Origin: Paulinella micropora
Lineage: Eukaryota > Cercozoa > Imbricatea > Euglyphida > Paulinellidae
Assembly: GCA_019918135.1 (NCBI GenBank)
Contig: WBZZ01005990.1
Coordinates: 80,001 to 144,000 of the forward strand
DNA: 64,000 bases
Reading direction: 5' to 3'
A program made the position numbers and the translations under genes. Positions 31,246 to 41,790 of this stretch are shown here, one piece after another. The first letter of the stretch is position 1. Each line of letters begins with the position of its first letter. The notes under the pieces are model-generated. The model did no database searches and was not told the origin of the DNA. It saw only the letters and a list, made by a program, of their open reading frames with translations.

Positions 31246-31670
31246 TGACAATTCAAGTAAAGACAATTAACGCCTATCGAGTGGAACGCTCAGATTGGAA
31301 GCAAGAAGTGTTTGTTCAAGTGAACGGAAAAAAGGTCTGGGAAAATCTGAGCAAGTGCGACATTCCTCCTGAGGTTACGGCTTTTTATTATGATTTCCCC
31401 CACTTTGACCCCACTAAGCCAGCTTGGGAGAACGTTGAACCCAACAGAGTTTTCACTTATGTGCCCAAGGGCAGTACAAAATTTTTTGAGCTCGCGAAAG
31501 AGCCCCCGTATTTTGACCCGAAGCTGGCGGAGCAACGCCAACCAAGGGTGAAACGTAAGCAGCCTGTCTCTGTCCAGGAGGCAGCGAAGCCAGCCACCTC
31601 AAAGCCGAAAGGCAAGGCGGAAAAGGATGCCAGTTCTCCTGCTTCCAAGAAGTCGAAAGCACAGCAAAAG
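31246..31670 (+). CDS. cassette plus-strand gene, first exon
   Basis: ATG 31246 opens about 140 residues: a globular N-terminus with many Trp, Tyr, Phe and Pro, then a Lys/Ala/Ser-rich tail. The exon ends AAAAG before GTTGGC. No family recognised. Introns in this gene use GT-AG ends. Confidence 0.5.
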
Positions 31671-31723
31671 GTTGGCTGCTGTACGATCACACCCACACAC
31701 ACACTCACACACATATGACACTC

Positions 31724-32235
31724 CCTAAGATAAATATTTCCGTGCATTCCAAAATAATTATATTAGCATCAACATCATGCCCGGCCCTAGCTCCCCTGCA
31801 AATATAAGCTCCCAATTCCTTCTCGTTCCTACAAACCATGACTTATTCCGACAGGGGTGCGAAAATGCGGGGGGGGGGGGTGGTGGGTGTGTGGGCAACT
31901 CCCCTAAGATAAATATTTGCGTGCATTCCAAAATAATTATATCAGCATCAGCATCATGCCTGGCCCTAGCTCCCCTGCAAATATAAGATCCCAATTCCTT
32001 CTCGTTCCTACAAACCATGACTTATTCCGACAGGGGTGCGAAAATGCGGGGGGGGGGTGGTGGGTGTAAGATAAATATTTGCGTGCATTCCAAAACAATT
32101 ATATCAGCATTAACATCATGCCTGGCCCTAGCTCCCCTGCAAATATAAGCTCCCAATTCCTTCTCGTTCCTACAAACCATGACTTATTCCGACAGGGGTG
32201 CGAAAATGCGGTGGAGGGGGGGGGGCTACACAGAC
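31724..32235 (+). repeat. three tandem units of 160-175 bp in an intron
   Basis: Units start near 31730, 31908 and 32068, each with TAAATATTT(C/G)CGTGCATTCCAAAA at its start and ending in a G run of 7-12 bases. They lie between exons of the plus-strand gene. Open frames within the unit repeat with it and are not genes. Confidence 0.9.
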
Positions 32236-32309
32236 ACATAACCACACATACAACGCCCTGTGCTGCTGTTTCTTCTTTTAATATGCTCTGCAATCATACT
32301 AGTGGTCGC

Positions 32310-33078
32310 CCAAAGGTCGCGGTCGCAAAAAAGGAGCAGCCAAGAAGCAAGCGCAAAAGGCGAGCAAGCATCCACAGCGAGCACTTAAGTTCAGCGCTAG
32401 GTCCAAGTTTTCAGTCTTTGGGTCATAAACACAGCATCCTTTGCTTTTATGCTGATGTAGTGTCGACACAGCGGAGGAAGCGAAGGAGCCAGAACCGGCG
32501 CCTGTGCAGGAACGGTCTATGCACAATAATTGCTTGTGTTTGCGTACTGCATGGCTTGTATTGGTAGGGTGACGCCGGATCCCAAAGAGAACGACCTGCC
32601 CCCTCCACCGAAGCGAAACCGGGAGGAAATACTCCGGAATCTGCAGCATTTGAGCGAAGTTTCGTCTGCTGCGAAGCAAGGGCTCATGGGGGGAGATGAA
32701 TTATTCCCCCAGGCAGTTGATCTCACCACCAGCGAGACAGGTGACAGAGAAGGCGATGAAGTGCTAGCTCCAAATTCTATCTTCGCTTGTTGGCTGGGGA
32801 GTAGCTCCACTGCAGCTTCAAAAGGTAGCAAAACTAAGTGTAGCGACAAGGTTGGAGGCAGCGACGGTGGGGAGGGCAAGGGGAAGCAGGCAGGCGATGC
32901 CAGCAATGATGCCGAGGAGTCGCAGGCGTTGGCCGCGAGTTGCAAGTGGCCGTGGGCTAGAGGGGCAGCGGGAAAGCAGAATGCTCACAGGAAGTGGAAA
33001 CTGAAATCAGCCAAACAATATTATTACAATTTCCCCAGCGACATGAGCAAAGAGGATCGGGAAGCAAAGACGTATGGG
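32310..33078 (+). CDS. cassette plus-strand gene, middle exons
   Basis: A short basic stretch near 32310-32385 (RPKVAVAKK-type) is followed by an open frame from about 32560 to 33078. That frame codes a low-complexity, Ser/Gly/Lys-rich region and ends with an aromatic SAKQYYYNFP segment. The exon ends before GTAAGA at 33079, and splicing to 33174 (after TTTCAG) keeps the frame. No family recognised. Confidence 0.5.
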
Positions 33079-33173
33079 TAAGAAACACGCAAAAAAAATC
33101 ACTCCTGGTTATTTTTTTTGTTTGTTTCGATGCAATGTGCCTCTTGCTTATAATTCCTTTTTGTGGCTTTCAG

Positions 33174-33300
33174 AACCTTGCTAAAGTACAGCAGGAGCCA
33201 GCAGGAGGGAACCTCGCTTACATACACCCCTGCATGGTTTGCTTGCCTGGAGGGCCAGTATTGGAGCAACCTGGGGCTCAACCTCAGCATACTATTAGTT
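33174..33300 (+). CDS. cassette plus-strand gene, exon after 95-bp intron
   Basis: Joined in phase to the previous exon. Codes an aromatic-rich segment with the Trp, Tyr and Cys residues typical of a folded domain. The 3' end is uncertain. Confidence 0.5.
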
Positions 33301-33487
33301 TTGCAGCACTGTTTATGTCGTATTGTGGCATTATTTTGTAGCAGCTCGATTGGATCATGACGAAGTCGGTGCCTTCCGAAAAGGTTGTGCTGATCGGATA
33401 AGCAAAATTTCGCGCTGGTATAATAGAATTTCTTGGTGCACTACATAGACCCGGCCGTCATCTGCTGCCGGACTCAGCTAACGCTGA

Positions 33488-33903
33488 CAATTTTATTGAA
33501 GAAGGCCGCGCACTATTAGTTGCGATCGAGGCACCTGAATTGAATGAAAAGGGGGAACGGGTTTTTGATTTACGCTTTTGTGTCGAAGAGGATATTGACC
33601 CAATCGAGACTGTCAAAGAGTGGGATGAACATCCTGGGCGCCCCTTCAGCTGCCTGATCGAAAAGTACATCTATCCCCTTGTGGAGCCACACATTCACGC
33701 TGCCAACGGTCGTTGGCCCAGTGATTCGTTGCTTCTTGAACCTTACCCGTGAAGTGACTGCCGGGTTGCTGGTCGAGTCGTCGCCTGCCCCTTCGCCGGA
33801 TTTGCGGGGCGGAGGCAGTCCAACTTCCCGCACGCGTACGTCAGCGCCAAAGGGCAATCGAAAGATTATCTCCCCTGATTCAGCCGCGACCAGTCCCAGG
33901 TAA
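33488..33903 (+). CDS. cassette plus-strand gene, further exons
   Basis: Two overlapping frames (33488-33750 and 33679-33903) are probably successive parts of the gene joined by a frameshift or an unseen intron. The first is globular and acidic, the second Ser/Pro/Arg-rich and ends at a GTAAGC donor (33902). No family recognised. Confidence 0.4.
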
Positions 33904-33984
33904 GCCATCATATCGTTTGCTCTGCTGCGATCCTTCTGTGGATGTATTAGCGGCCTTGCGAACCGGAAGTCCGCGCGCACAGCG

Positions 33985-34590
33985 ACATTGCGGAAAGGCG
34001 AGATACGCATTGTGCCTATGGCTTCCTTCGTGGACCAGACAGGCGCGAAGTTAGATGGCGTTGGTGTTCAGCTTTACCCAATCAACGGCGGCGTATTCGG
34101 TGAAATCGGGCTACGGGAGGGCGACGAACTGACTGGGTTGGGCAAAATGCTGCGCCTCGAGTATGTCGGAGACTGCTACGATGCAAAGCGCGATCCGGCG
34201 GGGTAAAAGAATGCTTTGGCAAATCCAGGTGAGTATTCGATGCAGATTGGGCAGAAGATCTGGTGTTGTACGGAGATGTACCGCGAAGAACTGCTCAACG
34301 GGAAGAGACCGCCGTCGCAAGCGGGGGCGCTGATAAACCATGCATCGGAGGGCTCTGGCGCCAACTGTACTTGGATTTTTCGCCAGAGCAAGGGAAATGC
34401 GTTTCCCGTGATCAATTTGATTGACAACCTTGTTTATGGTGGTTTTTTTTTTTTGCTTATGACGGGCTGGTGGACTCCTACTACTGGAAGAGGCACTGCA
34501 AGAGATTGCTGCCCATCACCATGCCTGTGGCTGCAGACGCGGTCTTGTTTTTATTTTTTTGCTTTAGTTGCCATACCTACAGTGCTGTGA
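33985..34590 (+). pseudogene. SET-domain-like region of cassette gene
   Basis: The first segment (33985-34206) has a short beta-type pattern ending in LRLEYVGD, like the early SET strands. The second (34216-34450) has an Ile-Asn-His followed eight residues later by Asn-Cys, then an IDNLVYGG stretch and, one frame away, an aromatic-Tyr-Asp-Gly segment. These resemble the NHSC and GEE-L-x-YxG signatures of SET lysine methyltransferases. A T run at 34444-34455 shifts the frame. The match is by eye and is weak in the N-terminal part. Confidence 0.4.
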
Positions 34591-34729
34591 GTAGGACGGC
34601 AGCCTCATATGGCCACCGAAGTCGAAGTCGCCTGCAGTAGTAGTACCAGTGGCACCACCGAAGCATACTACCCCGGTAAGTGCTTTGACTTTCAGGCAGT
34701 AACAAACATTTTGTATGTTGTGTTCGCAG

Positions 34730-34858
34730 GGAAAACCTGGCAAGAAGAAAGGAGCGAAGAAGAAGGCAGGCGAAGGCGGCAAGGGGTCCGGCGGCAATGC
34801 GCATCACAACAAGAAAACCTGCATGTGCCCTTTTTGCAAAAAGAGCGCAGAGCGAAAG
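34730..34858 (+). CDS. cassette gene exon with Lys-rich and C-x-C-x2-C segment
   Basis: Basic Lys/Gly-rich stretch ending in a Cys cluster (C-x-C-x2-C near 34818-34835), followed by a GTAATC donor and a probable 53-bp intron (34859-34911). Confidence 0.45.
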
Positions 34859-34911
34859 GTAATCGCGCTTGATGTGTTGCTTGTAATGAGTTGTGCTTTG
34901 TGCCTTGTAGA

Positions 34912-35255
34912 CGGGAGCTCCAGCCCGGAGGTGAGCGAAGAGGAGGAGCCAACGAATCCGACGAATCCAATTCCCCATCTCCCACTCCGAGCCCAAAGCC
35001 GACCCGAAAGCACAAGAAAAAGCATAATTAACCTTGGGAACAGCCCCGCCTGCCGCCAAATGAGGAGCCGAGATGTGGCCCGGGCTGCAAGTGCCCAAAG
35101 TGCCAGCCAGAACCGGTGGTGTTGAAGCACGGCACCGGCTGTAAGTGCGAAACTTGCGATCCGCACGGTAAGGGCTGCCGTTGCCCCCGCTGCGTGCCGA
35201 AGCAGATCGGAAATGATGGCACAAGCTTCTTCAGCCCACCTCGGAACAACAACTG
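34912..35255 (+). pseudogene. Cys-rich C-terminal region of cassette gene
   Basis: A Ser/Pro/Lys-rich segment ends in a TAA at 35030. In the same frame after it, three C-x-C-x2-C clusters occur at 35073-35096, 35135-35153 and 35168-35186, with Gly before each. This resembles post-SET or CXC-type zinc clusters found next to SET domains. It ends at TGA 35253-35255. The internal stop suggests decay or a missed intron. Confidence 0.45.
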
Positions 35256-35858
35256 AGGTGCTTACGACGGCGGTGGTGCAGGCCCTCCTCCTTCCCCCGG
35301 GTATGGCGGCCAGCACGCGATTTGGCAGCCAAGTCACCGCGGCTCCGGAGAAAGGGGGGCTCTCGGCCTTCCTCGCACATTCTACACAGCAAGGGAGCTC
35401 TTATCTTGCTCACATGCAGCAGCAAAGCACATCTTTCATCAATTTTTGGCAAACGGCAGGGACTTGGGCGTTTGCGTTGGGGCTGGCGGGCGATGCGGTC
35501 ACCGGTGGCTCCAAGTGCCACCGGAGACTTCAAATATTAGGAAAATAATACTAATATGTATTTTTCCTGATTTTTTATCAATTCGAATGTTATTACTAGC
35601 ATTGGGACAGCTAAATGAACACTGCTTTGACTTGGGTGCGTTGGGTTAGCGATAGCGCGGCGGGTACCGGCTGCATGTCTCAAAACTATGTTTTGCTGGA
35701 CGAAAATGCTGATTTTTTATTGAGAACTTAATAAAAACTCATTATTCATGCTTAATTTAACTTTCCGTAGCATTAATAACAGTCTGGCAATAAGTGAGCA
35801 ATCTTAGCTAACCGTACGACCGTACGACCGGGCGGCCCCTTTTATTTTAAACCGGATC
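35256..35858. other. right flank of cassette, non-coding
   Basis: GC-rich and then AT-rich sequence with no clear gene. It ends in two copies of ACCGTACG (35811 and 35819 region) and a GC-rich run before the duplicated RT begins. Confidence 0.45.
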
Positions 35859-36818
35859 AAGCAAGCTAGACAGAAGGAATTCGAACAGCTCAAAGAACTA
35901 AAAGCGTTTGTTTGGCGAAAATTGAGCGAAGCGAAAATGTCGGGCACACCAATCATTCCTATAAAATGGATAGATACGGTAAAACAACAAGGTACTGCGG
36001 ATGAATTCCACAAAGCCCGGATAACCCTGTGAGGGGAACTCCTGAAAGCTTACGCTCAGTACAACCCCAAAAAGACTTACTCTCCCACAGCCCAGCACAG
36101 GACCATTTTGCTCATGGTAGCATATGCAGCCTTTTTCGGAATAGACTTATGGCTGATTGATTTCACGACCGCCTATCTGCACGCGAATCTCCCATATGAC
36201 ATATATGTCAAACCACCGGCAGAATTTCAGACTGCGGACTATGTCTGGCTTCTGAAGAAGGCCCTATACGGTCATTCGGAGTCAGGCCGTCTTTCGTACG
36301 ACGTACTGTCCCGGGAGCTCATTACCGAACACAACTTCAAGCCCCTCACGCTAGACAGGGCCTCTTTCGTAAAGCATGGGAGTAGCCCCCAAACTACCCA
36401 ACTGGTGTCCTTTCACGTCGATGATGGCTGTCACGCTGCATCACAAGAAAGGCACATCAAGATGGTGAAGTTGTTCGAAAAGAGAGGCTTCCGGTGCAAG
36501 GACCTAGGCAAAGCCACCGAATTCAAAAACATTCAGATCATCCAGACTGAAAAGGGGATTACTCTGCATCAGCGTAAGTATGAGTTGTTGATCTTAGAGG
36601 AGTTGGGTTATATGAAGGAGATACCTGCTAAAACGCCATTCACTTCTGATAACCCCGCTCCCCTAAAGAAGGACCATCGACTATTACGCTATGATCTTAG
36701 ATGCCTGATAGAGATGCTTATCTTTTTGGCTGTCCACACTCGGCCACTTCTCATATGCCCTTTAAGTATAGCAGCTAAGTCCCAAGTCCCTAACCCGGAG
36801 ATGTCTTATGCTAAATAA
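35859..36818 (+). pseudogene. element A reverse transcriptase, right copy
   Basis: Begins at the duplicated AAGCAAGCTAG and codes the fingers, palm (FHVDDG at 36411-36428, both catalytic Asp present) and thumb up to the RNase H connection. It is better preserved than the left copy around 36150, but carries an early stop near 36030 and a frameshift at its end. Confidence 0.8.
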
Positions 36819-37590
36819 TGGTGCACAGGATGTTATTGTGGCTTCTGACCCCGCGAGCGCTATTTTTCAGGAGAGGAGATCGAAATTTACGGAAGTTGCT
36901 AGAAACTAATTTCTCGGTCCCTAAAACTCCGGAATCTTGGAAACCTAACCTGGAATCTTGCGCAGCGGCCAACGCAATCGATGATATCATTGGGAAACTC
37001 GCAATAACCGGAATGGACATGTTCAGCGTGCCAGTTCTCGCTAATGTAGACAGAATTATCGCGGAACAACCGATAGTCGGATTTGTAGACTCGGATTTTG
37101 CGGGGGATAAGAACTCGCGAAAATCAAGATTCGGATACGTTTACTTATTCAGCGGGACACCAATTTCGTGGTTTTTTAACATGCAATCCGTGATAGCTCA
37201 ATCTTTATTAGAATCCGAGACTGTTTCAGCAAATGAGGCGGTCAGAGAACTCCTTGATTACAACAAACTTTACGGGATATCGGAATAAATCTTGAAGGCC
37301 CTACTCCTCTCTTCGAGGATAACGAAGGAACGATATTATTGTCGGAGAGAGGACTAGGGGAAGCTAGGACCAAGCACATAGAGGTTCGGTACCACCTTCT
37401 AGCGCAACTCGTGGGAGAAGGAAAGGTCAAACTATTCCGGGTGCCTACGGAGGAAAATATCGCAGATGTATTCACCAAAATACATTTTACGGTAGATAAA
37501 TTCAATTACCTGACTGGAAAAATCTCCGTTGTGCTTAGTAGGGAAAATCGCGCTAAATTTAGGATAAAACCCGATCAATTCCCGTATTAG
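36818..37590 (+). pseudogene. element A RNase H
   Basis: First frame (to 37288): the catalytic VDSDFAGD segment at 37087-37110, the RKSRFGYVYLFSGTPISW block and the LESE-containing helix. Second frame (37339-37590): the acidic end with ARTKHIEVRYHLL and VPTEENIADVFTK, as in other copia RNase H. A frameshift and a stop lie between (37286-37338). Confidence 0.8.
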
Positions 37591-38575
37591 TAAGGCTTAT
37601 CATCTTGAACTTCGTTTATATTCCCGGGGTATGTGATACAATAATTTTCTTGCATATTACACATAAGTTGTACAGGTGAACGAATAGACGAGTGCCGACG
37701 GACTGGGCCCGGTGGCGAGTGACCGGCCTCAGAATGATGGAATGAGCAATGAGCTCTGGCGCCGGAAAAGACATTAGTACTTCAGGTTGTCAAACTGATT
37801 TACCTATCAGTTTCTCAACCTGGAATAACTAATTGTAGATCTCGTCTCTTTTGCTCGCTTCGTTTCAACTTCTATCTCTATACACTTATATACATAAAGA
37901 TATATAAGAAGCCGACATGGAGTCCGGCTGCTCGGTGAACGTGCCACACGGGAGTGTGGAACAACACGGAAGTACGTCAGACCAGCCGGATGTACCATAC
38001 AGGCCGATAGTTACAGATATTGTGTCTTTGTTCATATACATATTATGTTACATTATGTTCTGTTTATACCCCTCTACGGGAAGCGCTGTCAAATTTATAA
38101 ATCCATACTACCGGATAGATATGTACTAGTATATAGTTCAAGTTGATCATACCTTTTGATAGATCGGTACAGATGGATACATTATCATATATCTTATTTT
38201 TATATATTATGGCTACTTACGTGATCATATATATATATATATATATATATCAATATTATGTGTGTATTATGACCATATCGTAATTGCGTTACATACATAA
38301 TGTTACTCAAAATAGGATAGGGGGTGCGTAGGACCTAATCCTCTTCTCGTCGACCAGGCCTAGCTTGACTGGGGGGAGCTGCCCTGTATGTAATCTAGTT
38401 GATGCATACTTGCCTTAGCAAGCCGGGTAGCTACCACCGACATAACCTCTTGGAGAGAGTGAGGGTAAGAGTGAGTAATATTATTATGTTTTAAGTCTAT
38501 GTTTTTATAATTTTCACAGAATAGATGTATTAGGACCTACAGTTAATTTAATAATTTACTTTGATTCAGGGGCAG
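37591..38575. other. element A 3' untranslated region
   Basis: Nearly 1 kb without a gene. Contains an AT dinucleotide run at 38228-38252. The LTR is preceded by AGGGGCAG (38568-38575), a weak polypurine tract. Confidence 0.6.
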
Positions 38576-38763
38576 TGTTAGACCTATTAATGTAATTAAC
38601 CGGATAGTCAGTATGGGCCTGCATATGTAATGTGTGTCGTTAGAGCCATTACGTATGTCCGGCCTAGTGTATAATCGGGCCGTTCCCTTGGCGCCCTTTT
38701 CTCAATAAAGTATCTACTGCAGGACACAGCAAGTATACGGCAGATTATTAAGTTAGTCTCACA
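38576..38763 (+). repeat. 3' LTR of element A
   Basis: Second copy of 3725-3911. It keeps AATAAA at 38704-38709. It is followed by the ATGGG target duplication. Confidence 0.88.
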
Positions 38764-38875
38764 ATGGGTACTATGATAAGGGTGATGGTAAAAAGCTGGT
38801 GCCACCAGTACCAGGATAAGTACTACCGTGGCAATTGACTGTATTAACAACCAATAATACTAACTTAGTAACAGA
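38764..38875 (+). repeat. inverted-repeat arm, inner part (right of element A)
   Basis: Reverse complement of 39290-39386. Continues the arm that ends at 3724 once element A is removed. Confidence 0.75.
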
Positions 38876-38908
38876 AACAACTACTACTAACGGATAATTA
38901 AGTAATAA

Positions 38909-39276
38909 TGGACATAACTGAGGAGAAAGGGTCTCATTAATATCCAATGCTTCCCCTTAATTAGACTCCCTTACGAGTCAGTGTCCTACCACAATCCGCA
39001 ACTAACAACTATATCAAATAGATAATCAAGCGCAAGTGAGATACCCTACGTCTCACGTGGAGTTCGGCTAAATAGCTACACTGAAACTGAAATCGCAGTA
39101 AGCACACCAGTGCAAATAGTAAGACTAAAAAGAGCAAATGCGCTAGCCTACGTCTCAAGACTGTGGAGTTCGGCAATCTAGTCGCATAATTGATAAAACC
39201 TATCCCCTTGCTATCCGGTAACCTACCCAAGGTTCTAAAAGTGTCCACGCAAGTTGAAAGTCCCGCTCGATTTTAG
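38909..39276 (+). repeat. direct repeat S, copy 1
   Basis: About 75-80% similar to 39945-40320. Each copy holds two versions of a GTGGAGTTCGGC motif preceded by a complementary GTCTC-x-CAC stretch, so small hairpins are likely. It lies in the spacer of the inverted repeat. Confidence 0.7.
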
Positions 39277-39289
39277 ATGATTATTATAA

Positions 39290-39580
39290 CATCGCTCATA
39301 GTTAGTAGTATTATTAGTTATTAATAGTCAATTAGAGTACCTTTTCTGGTACTGGTGGCACCAGCTTTTACCATTACCTTTATCACCCATATCAGGTCGT
39401 TTCGTGGGTCATTTTGCAAAGGTACATCTTTTGTGTGACGTCGCCAGTTGGACGGGCGGGAATGTTTCATTATTGTTAAATTTCTGTTTCGTGGAAGTCG
39501 CAAGCTGGTAGGAGGGGGACGCCCCGAGTGCCGGTTATCTTCGAGAAGCAATTGCGAGGGTTTTTCCATTGCTTATTTAT
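39290..39580 (-). repeat. inverted-repeat partner arm
   Basis: Inverted copy of 38875-38764 plus 3724-3520. This uninterrupted arm shows the state of the target before element A inserted. Confidence 0.8.
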
Positions 39581-39944
39581 AGCCTCGGATTTCGTCTGGC
39601 CGAACACAATGGTGTGCGTGCACTCGTTTCTGCTGTTGACATTTGTACTAGTAGCCCCTTCATATGTAGTTAGCTTGCTAATAAAGTTTACGAAATCAGG
39701 GCGCAAATCTCAGGCTGCGTTTAAACTAAAATAGATGTGTTCAAACTAAAATAGATGTGTTCAAACGGTTTTCAAAAATTAATTATACATGTCTTGAACT
39801 AGTTCCCACGGTAAAAAAAACAATGATATGTCACTTCTTGACTGCACATCTTTGCGGTCAAATACAACACGTTCTGATTGAGGAAGGTTTTTTACTACAA
39901 AAAAACCACCGTAACGATTACTGCTACCGTATAAATTAGCAATA
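39581..39944. other. intergenic stretch
   Basis: No gene. A 20-bp duplication (AACTAAAATAGATGTGTTCAAA) stands at 39724 and 39743. Confidence 0.5.
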
Positions 39945-40320
39945 CGGACATAACTGAGGAGGAAGGGTCTAATTAATTGTCCAATGCTCCCCCTCCATTA
40001 GACTTTCTTACGAGTCAGTGTCCTAACATGACGTGCTACTAACAACTAGATTAGGTAAATAAGCAAAGCGCAAAGTGAGCTACCCTGTAGTAAGTCTCCT
40101 GTGGAGTTCGGCTACATAGCTACACTATACCAACTAAAGCGCGATATGCACAACAGTGCACTAGATATGACTAAACGAAAGCAGAGGTGCTAGCCTACGT
40201 CTCCACAGTTTGTGGAGTTCGGCAATCTAGCCACCTAATTTCTAATATCTATCCCCTTGCTATCGGGAACCTACCAAGAGTCCTACCCAAAAGTCCCCGT
40301 TGTAGAGAGTCTCCAACGTT
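39945..40320 (+). repeat. direct repeat S, copy 2
   Basis: Partner of 38909-39276. Overlaps the 3' end of the minus-strand gag, so S may belong to that element. Confidence 0.7.
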
Positions 40321-41697
40321 GAAGACTGTCCCAACGCGCGCGACCCCTGCCGCAGTCGCAGCTAGTCACAAGCCACGTGCCGGAGTCATCACTATCACTA
40401 CCCCCATCAGAGCCCTTTGCTGCCTCGCCCTTCTCTTTCCGGCCTTTGTCAGGCACTTGCTCAACTTGTGCTTGCCCCCGCACAACCGGCACTTCTTGCT
40501 GCATTTACCGGCAATGTGCCCCTTTTCAAAGCAATTAAAGCACTTGGGCCCCTTGCTCTTTTCGCTCTTCTTGCTTTTATCACCCTTGGTGGTGTCTGCC
40601 GGCTTGGGAGGGGTCTTCTTTGCTTTGGCTGGGTCGTGCTCAAACCTACATTTGTCCGCCCACCTACACTCCCAAAAGGAAGCACACTCCTCTCACCTTC
40701 CCTCCAACATGGAGGTAGCGGCACGAGGCACCGCGAGTGCATTTGCCCTCTTTGCTGAAGAGCCAGCATTCGTCTTTGGGCTTTCCTTTCCCGGCCTTTC
40801 GAACTGCCAAACCTTTCTCAGTGGAACTAGTCACTTTGGCCCGGTCAAACCTCTTGTCTAATTCAAGGGCACGATCCTGTACGAACTTCCACCATTCGGC
40901 GAAGTCCCACTTAAACTGCCTTCGGTTCAGTTCGGCCATTTCTACCCATACCTGCCAGGCTTTCTTCACCCTGGAGTCAGACTGCTTTGGACCCACTAAC
41001 GCGTCCTTCACTATTTGTTGCAGCCGGTCGTCGGTTGGGGCTTGACCATGGTCGGCCAACCAGTCTCGCCTAGCGTTCAAGTCAAAACACTGACCAACGT
41101 ACTGCTGCTTACTAGTAAAGAGAAAGTCATTCAGCTCCTTCACCTTATTCTGAACGTCAGCGGGGTCAGCTTTCTTGTACCTGGCTAGTAACCTGTCCCA
41201 CAGTTCTTTTGGGTTTTGACCAAAGATCAGCCGTTCCGGATCAGCCAATTCACGCACTAGGCTCTTAGCCTCACCACCGAGCATATCATAAATGATGTTG
41301 AACACTCTCTCGTTTTGTTTGCTCGTCTCAGCAAGTATACTAGCGTCATAGGCCATCACCTGTCGTGTCAGTGCTCCAGCACGATCAGCACCCCCTAGTG
41401 GGGTTTTGACCTTAGAGGGGGGCCTCTGTCCTCGGGAGGCCCTACTCTTGCTGTCGCCCTCTAAGTCTGAGCCCTTGCCAGTTGACAGCCTAGGTTTGTC
41501 AGTGCTAGCATACCCACTAGAGTAGAGGTCTTCATCTACCTCCTCCTTTTCTTCTTCAGTCTCAGTGGCTTCTTTCTCATTTGGACTGCTAAATACCGGT
41601 TTGTAAAGCTTGATTGGTGTTTTCTGCTCTCCCCCTACCCCTAACGCCTCATCTAGGTCTGAAGCATCCGGTTTGGGGTTTGGCATAGGCCACAAGC
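40320..41697 (-). pseudogene. Gag with tandem CCCH fingers and CCHC knuckle (C-terminal 80%)
   Basis: Minus strand. An acidic linker (41690-41400) leads to an alpha-helical capsid-like region of about 200 residues (RQVMAYD... to DKRFDRAKV). After it come a first CCCH finger (C-x7-C-x5-C-x3-H near 40770-40705), then after a frameshift a second CCCH (near 40690-40640), a Lys/Pro-rich link, and a CCHC knuckle (C-x2-C-x4-H-x4-C near 40545-40505). The N-terminus is separated by gypsy element C and lies at 53224-53430. Another decayed copy lies at 2330-2825. No pol of this element is seen in the window. Confidence 0.7.
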
Positions 41698-41790
41698 TGA
41701 GCTAATATAACGAGACATCATTCTCATCTTTTGAGGACTGTGTTTGGTTGTATTACCGACTTTTTACGAGCTATCGTTGGGGGCATTACA
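41698..41790 (+). repeat. 5' LTR of element C (93 bp)
   Basis: Nearly identical to 53131-53223 and related to 62561-62654. Starts TG and ends CA. The start of similarity coincides with the TG, which argues that the short length is real and not a truncation. Confidence 0.75.

Larger units (their letters stand above)
27965..35858. mobile_element. 7.9-kb inserted cassette with spliced genes
   Basis: Foreign DNA inside the A reverse transcriptase. Its ends carry a short inverted CCGGTCGTAC (27975-27984 and inverted at 35821-35830), but bases outside these do not match either copy of the target. There is no ordinary short target duplication, only the 655-bp duplication. Inside are two divergently arranged gene regions with introns, minus strand 28751-30660 and plus strand 31246-35255, and nothing resembling an RT. 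It could be a large DNA transposon or a captured host segment. Confidence 0.6.
3725..38763 (+). mobile_element. element A: giant Ty1/copia-type LTR element with nested insertions
   Basis: It is bounded by 187/188-bp direct repeats that begin TGTTAG and end CTCACA. It is flanked by identical 5-bp ATGGG at 3720-3724 and 38764-38768. The outside sequences join into one continuous repeat arm that also exists at 39290-39580, so the whole 35-kb block behaves as one insertion. The internal order is gag, protease, integrase, reverse transcriptase, RNase H, which is the Ty1/copia order. Much of the length is later insertions: element B, a spliced-gene cassette and possibly 19.1-24.1 kb. Confidence 0.85.

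Noticed and set aside
37917..38129. 70-residue frame with a hydrophobic end as an envelope-like gene of element A
   Set aside because: Too short, one hydrophobic stretch in AT-rich DNA, and no second copy to test it.
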